Shown here: in pieces, positions 8,901 through 17,760 of the stretch | Layout: each line of letters starts with the position of its first letter | Position numbering within the stretch: the stretch's first letter is position 1 | Source of the DNA: Streptococcus sp. k-402 | Lineage (GTDB): Bacteria > Bacillota > Bacilli > Lactobacillales > Streptococcaceae | Assembly (NCBI RefSeq): GCF_013277515.1 | Contig: NZ_VMNB01000002.1 | Span: forward strand, 1-64,000 | Direction of reading: 5' to 3' | Length of the DNA stretch: 64,000 nt | Notes under the pieces: model-generated | The model's input: only the letters and a program-made list of their open reading frames with translations | Told to the model about the DNA's origin: nothing | Databases searched by the model: none | Program-made: the position numbers and the translations under genes

Positions 8901-11900
8901 AGTCAAGAATGGAAGCTGATGCGCAAAAAGCATTGGATAATTTAAAACTACGTTCGATTTCTCCAACAGCTCAAGAATTAGCAGATAGAAGACTTAAGCA
9001 TGTTAAAGAATTTAAAGCATCTGTAGAAGAACAATTAGCAAAAGCTCAAGCAAATCTTTTAACAAAAAATACAGAAGTAGAGTCAACACGTAATGCAGCT
9101 CTAGAAGCTGAAAAAGAGGTAGAAAAAGCCCGTACAGCTCTTAAAACAGCTGCAGAAGCAAACCTAGCTAGAGCTAACGCTTATGTATTATCTCAAAAAG
9201 GACGTTACAAAGTAACAGCAAGAGCAGTAGATTCAAATGGTGTTGTAACAACTCCAACAGTAGATGAGACAAATACTGGTGAAGTTACAGAAGATGCAGT
9301 AGCAGAAACAACTTACTACATCGTAGTAACAGAATCAGAGAAATCATCAGGAGCTCAAGGTCAAAAACAAACTGACTCAATGGCCGACAATTTCAATGAT
9401 GGAAAAGAAGGAACTACTGTATCAGATTACAAACTAGTAGATCCAAAAACAGGAACAAAAGTTGAATCTGTAACAACTGAAGAAGGGACGTACACTGTTG
9501 ATTCAACAACAGGTGAAGTAACCTTCACTCCTGCAGAAGGCTTTGTAGGAACAGCTGCACCGATGAAAGTTTCAGCAACTGTAACATTCAACGATGAGTC
9601 AGGAAGTCAAGTAAGAGTAGCGACAGAAAACACGTATACACCGACTGTATATGGAGTTCAACCTTCTAAGGATGAAACCACAGGAAAACAAGGTCAAACT
9701 CAAACTTCTAAATCAGGAAAAGATCGCTTCTCTGAATTAAATACAACAGCTAACACTCCAGATAGAACTAATGTAGACTGGGCAACAGCGGCATACTCAC
9801 TAGAAGGTGCTAATGAAAAAGGTGAAGTTGAAGTCGAAGGAGAAGGAACGTATTCAATCGATTCAACAACAGGTGTAGTAACATTTAAACCACTTCCAAC
9901 ATTTAAAGGAGAGGGTAAAGGTGTTAATGTACAGGTATCCGTAATGGCAACTGACTCAGAAGGAAATCAAGTTCCAGTTACATCAAAAGGGAAATACACA
10001 CCAACAGTAACAGGCGTAACGCCAACAGCTAAAGAAGCTACTTCAACAGGAATCCAAGGTGAAACACAAAAAGGAATACCAACATTCACAGCAGGAGATG
10101 TAGAAGTACCTATTAAAGATAATTCAGCAGTTCTTCTTGATAAACAAGGCAATCCAGTAGCTGCAGGAACTGCAGTAAATGCTGAAGATGCAAATGGAAA
10201 CAAAGTCGGAGAATATACAATTGATCCAACATCAAATACTGTAACATTTACACCAACGGATAAGGCTTATGTGGGTAAAGTATTACCAGCAAATGTACAA
10301 GCAGAAGATGTAAATGGAACAACCGTTAAAACAACTTACACTCCAACAATCGTAGGAGTTAAACCAACAGCAACACCTGCAGAATCAACAAACATTCAAG
10401 GTGAAGTACAATCAGGAGTTGTAGCCTTTGCTCCAGGTAAAGCAACAATTTCAGGTACAGAAAAAACAGTAGCGCTTAAAGAAAATTCAGCTAAGTTATT
10501 AAATGCTGATGGAAGCGTACCGACTGAAGCGACAGTACCAGCTTATAAAGAGGACGGAGTTACTCAAGTAGGAACATACTCAATCGACCCAGCAACAAAC
10601 ACAGTAACATTCACACCGACTGATAAAACTTATACAGGTAAGGTATTACCAGCAAATGTACAAGCGGAAGATGTAAATGGCTCAACTGTTAAAACAACTT
10701 ACACACCACATATCGTAGGTGTAGCACCGACAGCAGATCCAGCTACATCAACAGATGTACAAGGTGTAGAACAATCTAAAGAAGTAACATTCGTACCAGG
10801 TAAAGCGGATGTTAATGGAACTGAAAAAACAGCAGCAATCGATCCTTTATCATATAAGGTACTAGGAGAAAATGGACAACCAGCTGATGAAGTAGAAGCA
10901 AAAGATCCAAATGGAAAAGTAGTAGGTAAATTTACAGTTAAGAATGTAGATGGAAAAGCTATAGCTGTATTCACACCAACTGACAAAACTTATGTAGGAG
11001 CTGTTCAGCCAGTAACTGTTCAAGCGGCAGATACAAATGGAACGACAGTTACAACAACTTACACACCAACTATTACGCCAATCAAACCAACAGGAACACC
11101 TGTAGCAACAGAAGGAATTCAAGGTGCTGAGCAAAGCGGAACACCAACATTCACTCAAGGTAGTGACAAAGTTCCAATGAAGATTGATGCAGACCAACCA
11201 GCGAAATTAGTAGATCCAGAAACTGGAAATCCAACAGATAAAACAACAATTCCAGCAAAAGACGCTAAAGGAAATACAGTTGGAACATACGCAATCAAAC
11301 CAACCACTGGAGAAGTAACATTCACACCAAATAAAGATTTCGCAGGAACACCAGTACCAGCGACAGTTGAAGCAAAAGATGCGAATGGAACACCAGCAAC
11401 AGCTAAGTACACACCAACAGTTAAACCAGTAACACCAACAGCAACAGACTCTGTAACAGAAGATGTCCAAGGTGCAACGCAAGAAGCAACTCCAGTATTC
11501 ATAACAGGGAAAGCAACTGTTAACGGTACAGAAGTAGAAGTTCCATTAGATAACAACGTACCAGCTAAATTAATCGATCCTGCGACTAAACAACCTACAG
11601 ACGAAAAATCTGTTAAAGTACCAAACGAAGGAACATACACAATTGATGAGACTGGGAAAGTAACATTTACACCAGAAAAAACATTCACAGGTAAAACTGC
11701 AGGAATTGATGTACGTCGTGTAGATACAAATGGAACACCAGCAACAGCTAAGTACACACCAGTTGTAAGACCAGCAACACCAACAAGCTCAGATGTAGTA
11801 ACAACAAATGTTCAAGGTGCAACTCAAGAAGGAACGCCAACATTTAAAGGTGGAAAAGTAACGATTAACGGTCAAGAAAAAACTGTTGAAATCGATGAAG

Positions 11901-14041
11901 CTGTAAAACCAAAATTCGATGATGAAACAACAACGAAGACAGTTCCAAACGAAGGAACATACACAATCGATGAGACTGGAAAAGTAACATTCACACCAGA
12001 AAAAACATTTACAGGACAAGCTACAGGAGTAACAGTTAAACGTGTTGATACGAACGGAACACCAGTAACAGCTAAATACACACCAGTAGTAATTCCAGTG
12101 TCACCAACTTCTAAAGATGCTGAATCAGAAGGTCCAAAAGGACAATCTCAAGAAGGAACACCAACATTTACAGGTGGAAAAGTAACACTCAACGGGAAAG
12201 AAGTGCCAGTAGAAATCGATGAAGCTGTAAAACCAAAATTCGATGATGGAACAACAACGAAGAAAGTACCAAACGAAGGAACATACACAATCGATGAAAA
12301 TGGAAAAGTAACATTCACTCCAGAACCAAACTTCGTAGGAAAAGCTGCAGGAGTAACGGTTAAACGTGTTGATACGAACGGAACACCAGTAACTGCTAAG
12401 TATATTCCAACAGTTCGCCCAGATACTAGATATGTAGTTATCGAAAAAGATGGCAAAGAAACAGATTTACTTCCATCTAAAGATGGCGCTAAACCTTCAG
12501 AATCAATCCCAGGATACAATGTTGTTAGAACTGAAATTGATGAAAAAGGAAATACAAAACACATCTACGAAAAAGTAAGTACCTTCTTCAAAGACAAAGA
12601 AGGTAAGGAAATTCCTAACTATCCAAGTGAACCAGGAACAGTCGATAAGAAAGACATTCCAGAATACCGCTTCGTAGAGACTAAGAAATTACCAAATGGT
12701 GATACAGAGCATATCTACGAAAAAGTTAAGACATCATTCAAGGATAAAGAAGGAAACGAAATTCCTAAATATCCAAGTGAACCAGGAACAGTCGATAAGA
12801 AAGATATTCCAGAGTACCGCTTCGTAGAGACTAAGAAATTACCAAATGGTGATACAGAGCATATCTATGAAAAAGTTAAGACATCATTCAAGGATAAAGA
12901 AGGAAATGAAATTCCTAAATATCCAAGTGAACCAGGAACAGTTGATAAGAAAGACATTCCAGAATACCGCTTCGTAGAGACTAAGAAATTACCAAATGGT
13001 GATACAGAGCACATCTACGAAAAAGTTAAGACATCATTCAAGGATAAAGAAGGAAATGAAATTCCTAAATATCCAAGTGAACCAGGAACAGTCGATAAAA
13101 AAGATATTCCAGAATACCGCTTCGTAGAGACTAAGAAGTTGCCAAACGGTGATACAGAACACATCTACGAAAAAGTAACAACTTTCTTTAAAGACAAAGA
13201 AGGTAAGGAAATTCCAAACTATCCAAGTGAGCCAGGCACAGTCGATAAGAAAGACATTCCAGAATACCGCTTCGTAGAGACTAAGAAATTACCAAATGGT
13301 GATACAGAGCATATTTACGAAAAAGTTAAGACGTCGTTCAAGGATAAAGAAGGAAATGAAATTCCTAAATATCCAAGTGAACCAGGAACAGTCGATAAGA
13401 AAGACATTCCAGAATACCACTTCGTAGAGACTAAGAAACTACCAAATGGTGATACAGAGCACATCTACGAAAAAGTTAAGACATCATTCAAGGATAAAGA
13501 AGGAAACGAAATTCCTAAATATCCAAGTGAACCAGGAACAGTTGATAAGAAAGACATTCCAGGATACAGATTCGTAGAGACTAAGAAACTACCAAATGGA
13601 GATGTTGAACACGTATACGAAAAAGTTAAAACTCCAACACCTACACCAACGCCTACTCCAACACCATTTGAATACAAAGTCATCACAACTTATGTAGACG
13701 AAAAAGGAGTATTAATCATTCCGGATGAAAATGGTTCACATCCAGGAAAACCATTAGAAAATTATGAACTAGTCCGTACGGAAACAGACGCAAATGGAAA
13801 TGTTCGTAATGTTTACCGTAAGATTCAATCTCAAAAACCAGTACAGCCGGTAGAGCCAGCTACTCCAGCAATGCCTGAACAGCCAGCTAAACCTCAAATG
13901 CCAGCAACACCTAAATATGTTGATGGTCAAAAAGAATTGCCTAACACAGGTACAGAAGCTAACGCTAGTCTTGCAGCACTTGGACTTCTTGGAGCCCTAG
14001 GTGGATTTGGACTTGTGACTCGCAAGAAGAAAGAAGACTAA
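5936..14041 (+). CDS. Giant LPXTG-anchored adhesin with CshA-type fibril repeats (paralogue 1)
   Basis: ATG 5936 is chosen because AAGGAGG (5920-5926) lies 9 bases upstream; product 2701 aa. Signal peptide with a YSIRK-type motif (YGIRKYSFGAAS, residues 16-27) cleaved near VSA44. A helical region with a FIVAR/GA-like look (about 95-160) is followed by non-repeat domains (about 200-950; GWIGWQD motif shared with the paralogue), a coiled coil (about 955-1085), eight or nine repeats of about 110-120 residues with TYTPTV..V.PT...T..QG..Q (about 1138-2160), seven 50-residue repeats (2215-2564), a Pro-rich wall segment, LPNTG (2668-2672), a hydrophobic segment and KKKED. Sortase-anchored surface fibril is the expected role; ligand unknown. 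It stands alone as one transcription unit. Confidence 0.93.
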   Translation: MKRGQQDFRTEKYIRYGIRKYSFGAASVAIAAGLMFLGAGAVSATEVQGAEASVAATSPAGKTDQDTAEAKPETTKAAEVKPETKAEEAPKEVVAPKLDKTQLESYVNQVAENIAAGKYANTTDESLALLNADLEAAKAALSSANSQDELKAAYNKLVTTVNSKLQNKPVEKKAAPAVDTTNGKETVGKKAENTEKKSESNAIENTGSKDERNGKELVQGSHLRSANEGYTLASTELRKENGEFATATGKSYRVLDHNADYKIYVRGYQSENTDVPAANNGKAATSGRTDIPLSKTEAQKISEEARLWTGKPRVTGRNNGGTVYGSRGAYEYLTTEIYGYTYQQGNHYVYLKDVTERFSLSPEATAAGYTITKVDLSNLPPGLAYNSTTDTVEGYIASELQNGVYDMRYEVTVSHNGTTQKVTFKDLTAGWIGWQDSSAPRIQGTSKLVTIGDQVNHNIKYIDNDGMSRDERAGYVYSDSRRPENGEKVVAGSQTAPTRTIGATFTAADGSTVKTMSGPRTITAHTALNGTYTGSDTPINDVVPGLNYNPQNGNITGTATEAGIFTATVYAKDYNNATNATNQDWNMYGQEAHENITIAVAPKITVKNVEAYATNVPVTISKGANKAEITMPDGTVTKLVVKDGNWTVAAGTTNTALQEGAVLGVASTTGDSTLNLSVTPESTKYVGVDSIVAKATTDRVQANLQREVYTVKGVNNKEYTATFNSATGKYNLPTEDAYQLVNNGDGTSTLTERRVYTDAKANGDTDYIVYEFTRKWSATSDATNLVDKIAEIREKGQVTEVKDVTRTITSVPKVQVPNTQGNIVTVNYDSVTKRWIASDGSTVRATESNAGWELETDSGFKGYVSYREASSTDVASIQNAKPTGTSTSYSEAKGTTVDLIKSTKANVAFADTIDDKTSATDSDTIKTKVTATAPDGTVTTFDGAQTEETAYIQAQRTAAEKTKAAATAVKEQQDTQNELANLQELLDRQSRMEADAQKALDNLKLRSISPTAQELADRRLKHVKEFKASVEEQLAKAQANLLTKNTEVESTRNAALEAEKEVEKARTALKTAAEANLARANAYVLSQKGRYKVTARAVDSNGVVTTPTVDETNTGEVTEDAVAETTYYIVVTESEKSSGAQGQKQTDSMADNFNDGKEGTTVSDYKLVDPKTGTKVESVTTEEGTYTVDSTTGEVTFTPAEGFVGTAAPMKVSATVTFNDESGSQVRVATENTYTPTVYGVQPSKDETTGKQGQTQTSKSGKDRFSELNTTANTPDRTNVDWATAAYSLEGANEKGEVEVEGEGTYSIDSTTGVVTFKPLPTFKGEGKGVNVQVSVMATDSEGNQVPVTSKGKYTPTVTGVTPTAKEATSTGIQGETQKGIPTFTAGDVEVPIKDNSAVLLDKQGNPVAAGTAVNAEDANGNKVGEYTIDPTSNTVTFTPTDKAYVGKVLPANVQAEDVNGTTVKTTYTPTIVGVKPTATPAESTNIQGEVQSGVVAFAPGKATISGTEKTVALKENSAKLLNADGSVPTEATVPAYKEDGVTQVGTYSIDPATNTVTFTPTDKTYTGKVLPANVQAEDVNGSTVKTTYTPHIVGVAPTADPATSTDVQGVEQSKEVTFVPGKADVNGTEKTAAIDPLSYKVLGENGQPADEVEAKDPNGKVVGKFTVKNVDGKAIAVFTPTDKTYVGAVQPVTVQAADTNGTTVTTTYTPTITPIKPTGTPVATEGIQGAEQSGTPTFTQGSDKVPMKIDADQPAKLVDPETGNPTDKTTIPAKDAKGNTVGTYAIKPTTGEVTFTPNKDFAGTPVPATVEAKDANGTPATAKYTPTVKPVTPTATDSVTEDVQGATQEATPVFITGKATVNGTEVEVPLDNNVPAKLIDPATKQPTDEKSVKVPNEGTYTIDETGKVTFTPEKTFTGKTAGIDVRRVDTNGTPATAKYTPVVRPATPTSSDVVTTNVQGATQEGTPTFKGGKVTINGQEKTVEIDEAVKPKFDDETTTKTVPNEGTYTIDETGKVTFTPEKTFTGQATGVTVKRVDTNGTPVTAKYTPVVIPVSPTSKDAESEGPKGQSQEGTPTFTGGKVTLNGKEVPVEIDEAVKPKFDDGTTTKKVPNEGTYTIDENGKVTFTPEPNFVGKAAGVTVKRVDTNGTPVTAKYIPTVRPDTRYVVIEKDGKETDLLPSKDGAKPSESIPGYNVVRTEIDEKGNTKHIYEKVSTFFKDKEGKEIPNYPSEPGTVDKKDIPEYRFVETKKLPNGDTEHIYEKVKTSFKDKEGNEIPKYPSEPGTVDKKDIPEYRFVETKKLPNGDTEHIYEKVKTSFKDKEGNEIPKYPSEPGTVDKKDIPEYRFVETKKLPNGDTEHIYEKVKTSFKDKEGNEIPKYPSEPGTVDKKDIPEYRFVETKKLPNGDTEHIYEKVTTFFKDKEGKEIPNYPSEPGTVDKKDIPEYRFVETKKLPNGDTEHIYEKVKTSFKDKEGNEIPKYPSEPGTVDKKDIPEYHFVETKKLPNGDTEHIYEKVKTSFKDKEGNEIPKYPSEPGTVDKKDIPGYRFVETKKLPNGDVEHVYEKVKTPTPTPTPTPTPFEYKVITTYVDEKGVLIIPDENGSHPGKPLENYELVRTETDANGNVRNVYRKIQSQKPVQPVEPATPAMPEQPAKPQMPATPKYVDGQKELPNTGTEANASLAALGLLGALGGFGLVTRKKKED
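12578..13627 (+). repeat. Seven tandem 150-bp coding repeats
   Basis: Units start at 12578, 12728, 12878, 13028, 13178, 13328 and 13478; each encodes 50 residues of the form (K/S/T)TxFKDKEG(N/K)EIP ... GDTEHIYEKV. Units 1 and 5 are of the STFF/TTFF...NYPSEP type, the rest KTSF...KYPSEP. Near identity at DNA level makes copy number prone to recombination; the paralogue has only two copies. Confidence 0.95.
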
Positions 14042-14085
14042 TCTTTCTAATGATATGATTTGTTTGCAATGAGCAGATCATCTCT

Positions 14086-14121
14086 AAAGCTGATGAATCG
14101 AATGATTCGTCAGCTTTTTTT
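14086..14121 (+). terminator. Intrinsic terminator of adhesin gene 1
   Basis: AAGCTGATGAATCG (14087-14100) pairs with (AT)GATTCGTCAGCTT (about 14104-14116) and is followed by TTTTTT. Confidence 0.9.
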
Positions 14122-14493
14122 CTGTATAACGAGCATGTCCTACATCTGGATTGTGGGTTTTATATACTAGTAAAGCTGTTAGCGATTCTCAAGTCTGACG
14201 CTGGAAATAAGAATCGGCAGAAGAAGGGATAGCGAAATCGTGGCTCTACGAACAGAAAGGTGGAGATTCGTAGAGTGGATGAAGATGAGAGCGATTCCAA
14301 AGTACAAAAATAGTCGTAACCTGAATGTGTAAATGATGGGAGGAGTTGAATTCGAACTAGAGAGATGACTAATAGATTTATGCTATAGTCATGGCAGACT
14401 ATATATTTTTGAGTCTAGTTTATCAAATAATAGATTAGAATTATCAGATAATATAATTTTATGTTATAATGAAGAAAAAACAGAGGTGTTCAA
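14122..14493. other. 372-base gap without a gene; one perfect hairpin
   Basis: No coding frame of note. CTCTACGAA (14244-14252) and TTCGTAGAG (14267-14275) form a perfect 9-bp stem with a 14-nt loop and no T run. A TATAAT at 14464-14469 is probably the -10 box for the methyltransferase gene that follows. Confidence 0.4.
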
Positions 14494-15252
14494 ATGTCAG
14501 AAGCAGGTCATAAGTTTTTAGCGAAACTGGGGAAAAAACGCTTACGTCCAGGTGGAAAACGTGCCACAGATTGGCTAATTGCGGAAGGAGAATTTTCAAA
14601 AGAAAAGAGAATACTAGAGGTTGCGTGTAATAGGGGAACTACAGCAATTGAGTTGGCACAGCGTTTTGGTTGTAAGATAACTGCTGTTGATATGGATGCT
14701 CAAGCTTTAGAAGTGGCTAAAAAATCTGCTGAAACAGCAGGTGTTGCTCACTTAATCAGTTTTGAAAGAGCTAATGCAATGAAACTTCCTTATGAAGATG
14801 CTAGTTTTGATATTGTTATAAATGAAGCTATGCTGACTATGCAAGCCGATCAAGCTAAGAAGAAATGTGTAATGGAATATCTAAGGGTTTTAAAACCTGA
14901 AGGTCTTCTCTTGACACATGATGTGCTTCTTAAGGAAGCTAAAGAGTCTGTCAGACAGGAATTATCACAAGCAATTCATGTAAATGTAGGTCCTTTAACT
15001 CAAGATGGTTGGGAACAGGTGATGATAGAATCAGGTTATCGTGATGTGAAAGTATTGATTGGTGAAATGACATTAATGAAATTATCAGGTATGGTTTATG
15101 ACGAAGGTTGGCTAGGAACCTTGAAAATTTGTGTAAATGCTTGTAAAAAGGAGAATAGAAAGCAGTTTTTAACGATGTATAAAATGTTTGCTAAGAATAA
15201 ACAGAACTTGGGCTTTATTGCTATGGCTAGTTATAAATCGTCAAATCGTTAG
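14494..15252 (+). CDS. Class I SAM-dependent methyltransferase
   Basis: 252 aa. SAM-binding motif I reads ILEVACNRGTTAIELA (residues about 49-64), then the acidic end of strand 2 (ITAVDMDAQAL), motif II-like FERANAMKLPYEDASFDIV and a post-motif LRVLKPEGLLL. This is the UbiE/COQ5-like methyltransferase fold; the substrate cannot be inferred. The GxGxG loop is modified to ACNRGT, as in several small-molecule methyltransferases. Start ATG 14494 follows a -10 TATAAT at 14464 and a weak Shine-Dalgarno (AGAGGTG). Next gene is apt with its own promoter. Confidence 0.85.
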   Translation: MSEAGHKFLAKLGKKRLRPGGKRATDWLIAEGEFSKEKRILEVACNRGTTAIELAQRFGCKITAVDMDAQALEVAKKSAETAGVAHLISFERANAMKLPYEDASFDIVINEAMLTMQADQAKKKCVMEYLRVLKPEGLLLTHDVLLKEAKESVRQELSQAIHVNVGPLTQDGWEQVMIESGYRDVKVLIGEMTLMKLSGMVYDEGWLGTLKICVNACKKENRKQFLTMYKMFAKNKQNLGFIAMASYKSSNR

Positions 15253-15337
15253 ATAATTATTGAAGTTAACTTTTCCTTTTTTCTTTCTTAAAAAATATGC
15301 TATAATAGAGAGTAAAAACTTTGAAAGAAAGAAAAAG

Positions 15338-15850
15338 ATGAATTTAAAAGATTACATTGCAACAATTGAAAATTATCCAAAGGAAGGAATTACCTTCCGT
15401 GATATTAGTCCTTTGATGGCTGATGGGAATGCTTATAGCTACGCTGTTCGTGAAATCGTTCAGTATGCGACTGACAAGAAAATTGACATGATTGTAGGTC
15501 CTGAGGCTCGTGGATTTATCGTGGGCTGTCCAGTTGCCTTTGAGTTGGGAATTGGTTTTGCACCTGTTCGTAAACCAGGTAAATTGCCACGTGAAGTTAT
15601 TTCTGCTGACTATGAAAAAGAGTACGGTGTTGATACCTTGACTATGCATGCTGACGCTATTAAGCCAGGTCAACGTGTTCTTATCGTAGATGACCTCTTG
15701 GCAACAGGTGGAACTGTTAAGGCAACTATCGAGATGATTGAAAAACTTGGTGGTGTTGTAGCAGGTTGTGCCTTCCTTGTTGAATTGGATGAATTGAACG
15801 GCCGTGAAAAAATCGGTGACTACGATTACAAAGTTTTGATGCATTATTAA
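15338..15850 (+). CDS. apt: Adenine phosphoribosyltransferase
   Basis: 170 aa from ATG 15338 ([20 protein letters not shown]), the usual length and start for Apt; an upstream in-frame extension to 15260 has no ribosome site and crosses the promoter. It converts adenine and PRPP to AMP (purine salvage). The PRPP loop is [13 protein letters not shown], and [10 protein letters not shown] and [11 protein letters not shown] are Apt hallmarks. An extended -10 (TGCTATAAT ending 15306) gives a leader of about 25 nt. A terminator follows at 15855. Confidence 0.96.
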   Translation: MNLKDYIATIENYPKEGITFRDISPLMADGNAYSYAVREIVQYATDKKIDMIVGPEARGFIVGCPVAFELGIGFAPVRKPGKLPREVISADYEKEYGVDTLTMHADAIKPGQRVLIVDDLLATGGTVKATIEMIEKLGGVVAGCAFLVELDELNGREKIGDYDYKVLMHY

Positions 15851-15854
15851 TGAA

Positions 15855-15880
15855 AAACAGTCCCTAGGGCTGTTTTCTCT
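15855..15880 (+). terminator. Terminator after apt
   Basis: AAACAGTCC (15855-15863 region) pairs with GGGCTGTTTT (15867-15876) around CTA, followed by TTTTCTCT. Confidence 0.7.
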
Positions 15881-15923
15881 ACATTAGGATATAAAAATAG
15901 ACTATAGCTAGTTAGAGAAAAAG

Positions 15924-15957
15924 TATAATTGAAAACTATATCTTCTTGCAGTATAAT
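15924..15957 (+). promoter_or_regulatory. MET-box-like operator and -10 box upstream of metA
   Basis: TATAATTGAAAACTATA (15924-15940) is an imperfect palindrome close to the streptococcal MtaR/MetR site consensus that I recall (TATAGTTtnaAACTATA). It lies 11 bases before a -10 TATAAT (15952-15957), and no good -35 box is present, which fits activation by a LysR-type regulator. The regulator gene is not in this window. Confidence 0.6.
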
Positions 15958-16032
15958 AAAAGGACTAGATGTTTGAGATTTGGCTTCAAACATATGCAAT
16001 GATTCCTGAAAGAGTACAGTTAGGAGAGGGTT

Positions 16033-16977
16033 ATGCCGATTCGAATTGATAAAAAATTACCAGCTGTTGAGATTTTACGGACAGAGAATATCTTTGTCAT
16101 GGATGATCAACGTGCGGCCCACCAAGATATCCGTCCTTTGAAGATTTTAATTTTAAATCTCATGCCACAGAAAATGGTCACAGAGACCCAGTTGTTGCGC
16201 CATTTGGCCAATACACCCCTACAACTGGATATTGATTTTCTCTATATGGAGAGCCATCGTTCTAAAACAACTCGTTCAGAACACATGGAGACATTTTATA
16301 AAACTTTTCCTGAAGTCAAGGACGAGTATTTTGATGGGATGATTATCACGGGTGCTCCAGTTGAGCATTTACCATTTGAGGAAGTGGACTATTGGGAGGA
16401 ATTCAGTCAAGTAATCGAGTGGTCCAAGACCCATGTCTATTCGACACTTCATATCTGTTGGGGGGCTCAGGCAGGACTCTATCTGCGTTATGGAGTGGAA
16501 AAATACCAGATGGACAGTAAGTTATCAGGTATTTATCCTCAGGATGCTTTAAAAGAAGGGCACCTTCTCTTTAGAGGCTTTGACGATAGCTATGTATCCC
16601 CTCATTCACGTCACACGGAGATTTCTAAGGAAGAGATCTTAAACAGAACCAATCTCGAGATTTTATCAGAAGGACCTCAGGTTGGGGTTTCTATTTTGGC
16701 CAGTCGTGATTTGCGAGAAATTTATAGTTTTGGGCATTTGGAATATGACCGTGATACCTTGGCAAAAGAGTATTTCAGAGATTGTGATGCAGGTTTAGCT
16801 CCTCATATTCCAGAAAATTATTTTAAGGATGATGATGTTAATCAGACCCCTTGTCTTTGTTGGTCTTCATCGGCAGCCCTCTTTTTCAGTAACTGGGTGA
16901 ACTATGCGGTCTATCAGGAGACGCCTTTTGACTGGAGAAAAATAGAAGATGATGCATCCGCATTTGGGTATTTATAA
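16033..16977 (+). CDS. metA: Homoserine O-acyltransferase, predicted acetyl-CoA specific
   Basis: 314 aa MetA family. It activates homoserine for methionine synthesis. The acyl-enzyme cysteine is Cys142 in HICWGAQAG. Residue 111 is Glu (GAPVEHLPF, residues 107-115); from published work on this family Glu111 goes with acetyl-CoA use and Gly111 with succinyl-CoA use, so the product is predicted to be O-acetylhomoserine. Shine-Dalgarno AGGAGAGG precedes ATG 16033. The MET-box-like palindrome upstream suggests methionine-responsive control. dnaD starts 8 bases after the stop and is probably co-transcribed. Confidence 0.95.
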   Translation: MPIRIDKKLPAVEILRTENIFVMDDQRAAHQDIRPLKILILNLMPQKMVTETQLLRHLANTPLQLDIDFLYMESHRSKTTRSEHMETFYKTFPEVKDEYFDGMIITGAPVEHLPFEEVDYWEEFSQVIEWSKTHVYSTLHICWGAQAGLYLRYGVEKYQMDSKLSGIYPQDALKEGHLLFRGFDDSYVSPHSRHTEISKEEILNRTNLEILSEGPQVGVSILASRDLREIYSFGHLEYDRDTLAKEYFRDCDAGLAPHIPENYFKDDDVNQTPCLCWSSSAALFFSNWVNYAVYQETPFDWRKIEDDASAFGYL

Positions 16978-16985
16978 GAGGAATT

Positions 16986-17663
16986 ATGACATATTTAGAC
17001 GCTTTTAAATCAGGGAACTTGGTTTTACCGAGTGCCCTTCTCTTGCATTTTAAGGAACTCTTTCCTTCTAGCGACGATTTTCTGGTCTGGCAATTTTTCT
17101 ATTTGCAAAATACGACAGGTTTGGAAGAAATGTCGCCAAGCCAGATTGCTGAAAGGATTGGCAAGGAAATTTCGGATGTCAACCAGTCCATTTCCAATCT
17201 GACGGAGAGGGGACTGCTTCAGTACCGTACTATCGAATTAAATGGCGAAATCGAATTGCTTTTTGATGCTAGTTTGGCTTTGGAACGTTTGGATGACTTG
17301 CTTGGAGTCGCTCATTCAAGTTCAGACCAGTTGACACCTCAAAATCAGCTTAAGGATTTGGTAGAAACCTTCCAGCAGGAGTTGGGACGCTTGTTGACAC
17401 CTTTTGAGATTGAGGATTTGACCAAGACACTAAAGGAAGATGGGACCAGTGCTGACTTGATTAAGGAGGCTCTTCGTGAAGCTGTTTTAAATGGAAAAGC
17501 AAACTGGAAGTACATTCAGGCGATTTTGAGAAACTGGCGCCATGAAGGGATCAAAAGTGTGGCTCAAATCGAGGCTAAGCGGGCAGAAAGAGAAGCAAGC
17601 AATCCTCAGTTGACACAGGTATCTGCAGATTTCAGAAATGCTATGGATCTCTGGAAGGATTAA
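16986..17663 (+). CDS. dnaD: DNA replication initiation protein DnaD
   Basis: 225 aa. N-terminal winged-helix domain (about residues 1-95) and C-terminal DnaD domain (about 120-200) with the family motif YIQAILRNW. DnaD helps primosome assembly with DnaB and DnaI in low-GC Gram-positive bacteria. Start ATG 16986 follows GAGGAATT; spacing of 8 bases to metA suggests read-through. Confidence 0.92.
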   Translation: MTYLDAFKSGNLVLPSALLLHFKELFPSSDDFLVWQFFYLQNTTGLEEMSPSQIAERIGKEISDVNQSISNLTERGLLQYRTIELNGEIELLFDASLALERLDDLLGVAHSSSDQLTPQNQLKDLVETFQQELGRLLTPFEIEDLTKTLKEDGTSADLIKEALREAVLNGKANWKYIQAILRNWRHEGIKSVAQIEAKRAEREASNPQLTQVSADFRNAMDLWKD

Positions 17664-17696
17664 TCCATGCAAGCAGGCTTGAAATCCGAGTAAGAT

Positions 17697-17725
17697 TTGC
17701 AAGCTGTGTTTAATTGTGATAAAAT
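17697..17725 (+). promoter_or_regulatory. Promoter of tpiA
   Basis: -35 TTGCAA (17697-17702), 17-bp spacer, -10 TAAAAT (17720-17725), 35 bases before the tpiA start. Confidence 0.7.
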
Positions 17726-17760
17726 AAATAGAAAATAAATTGAAAAAAGAGGTATGTGAA

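Noticed and set aside
11155-11757. 200-codon - strand frame in adhesin 1
   Set aside because: Longest of the shadows but is the antisense of Thr/Pro/Ala-rich repeats.
10699-12564. Several long - strand frames opposite the fibril repeats of adhesin 1
   Set aside because: They mirror the strongly biased repeat codons on the + strand, are low-complexity (Val/Ser/Thr or Cys/Trp-rich) and have no ribosome sites; antisense shadows.
12578-13627. Regular tandem repeats that could suggest a CRISPR-like array
   Set aside because: The 150-bp units are in frame, translate to 50-residue protein repeats and have no unique spacers.
15344-15844. 166-codon - strand frame opposite apt
   Set aside because: Fully antisense to the well-supported apt gene; Asn/Phe/Thr-rich shadow.
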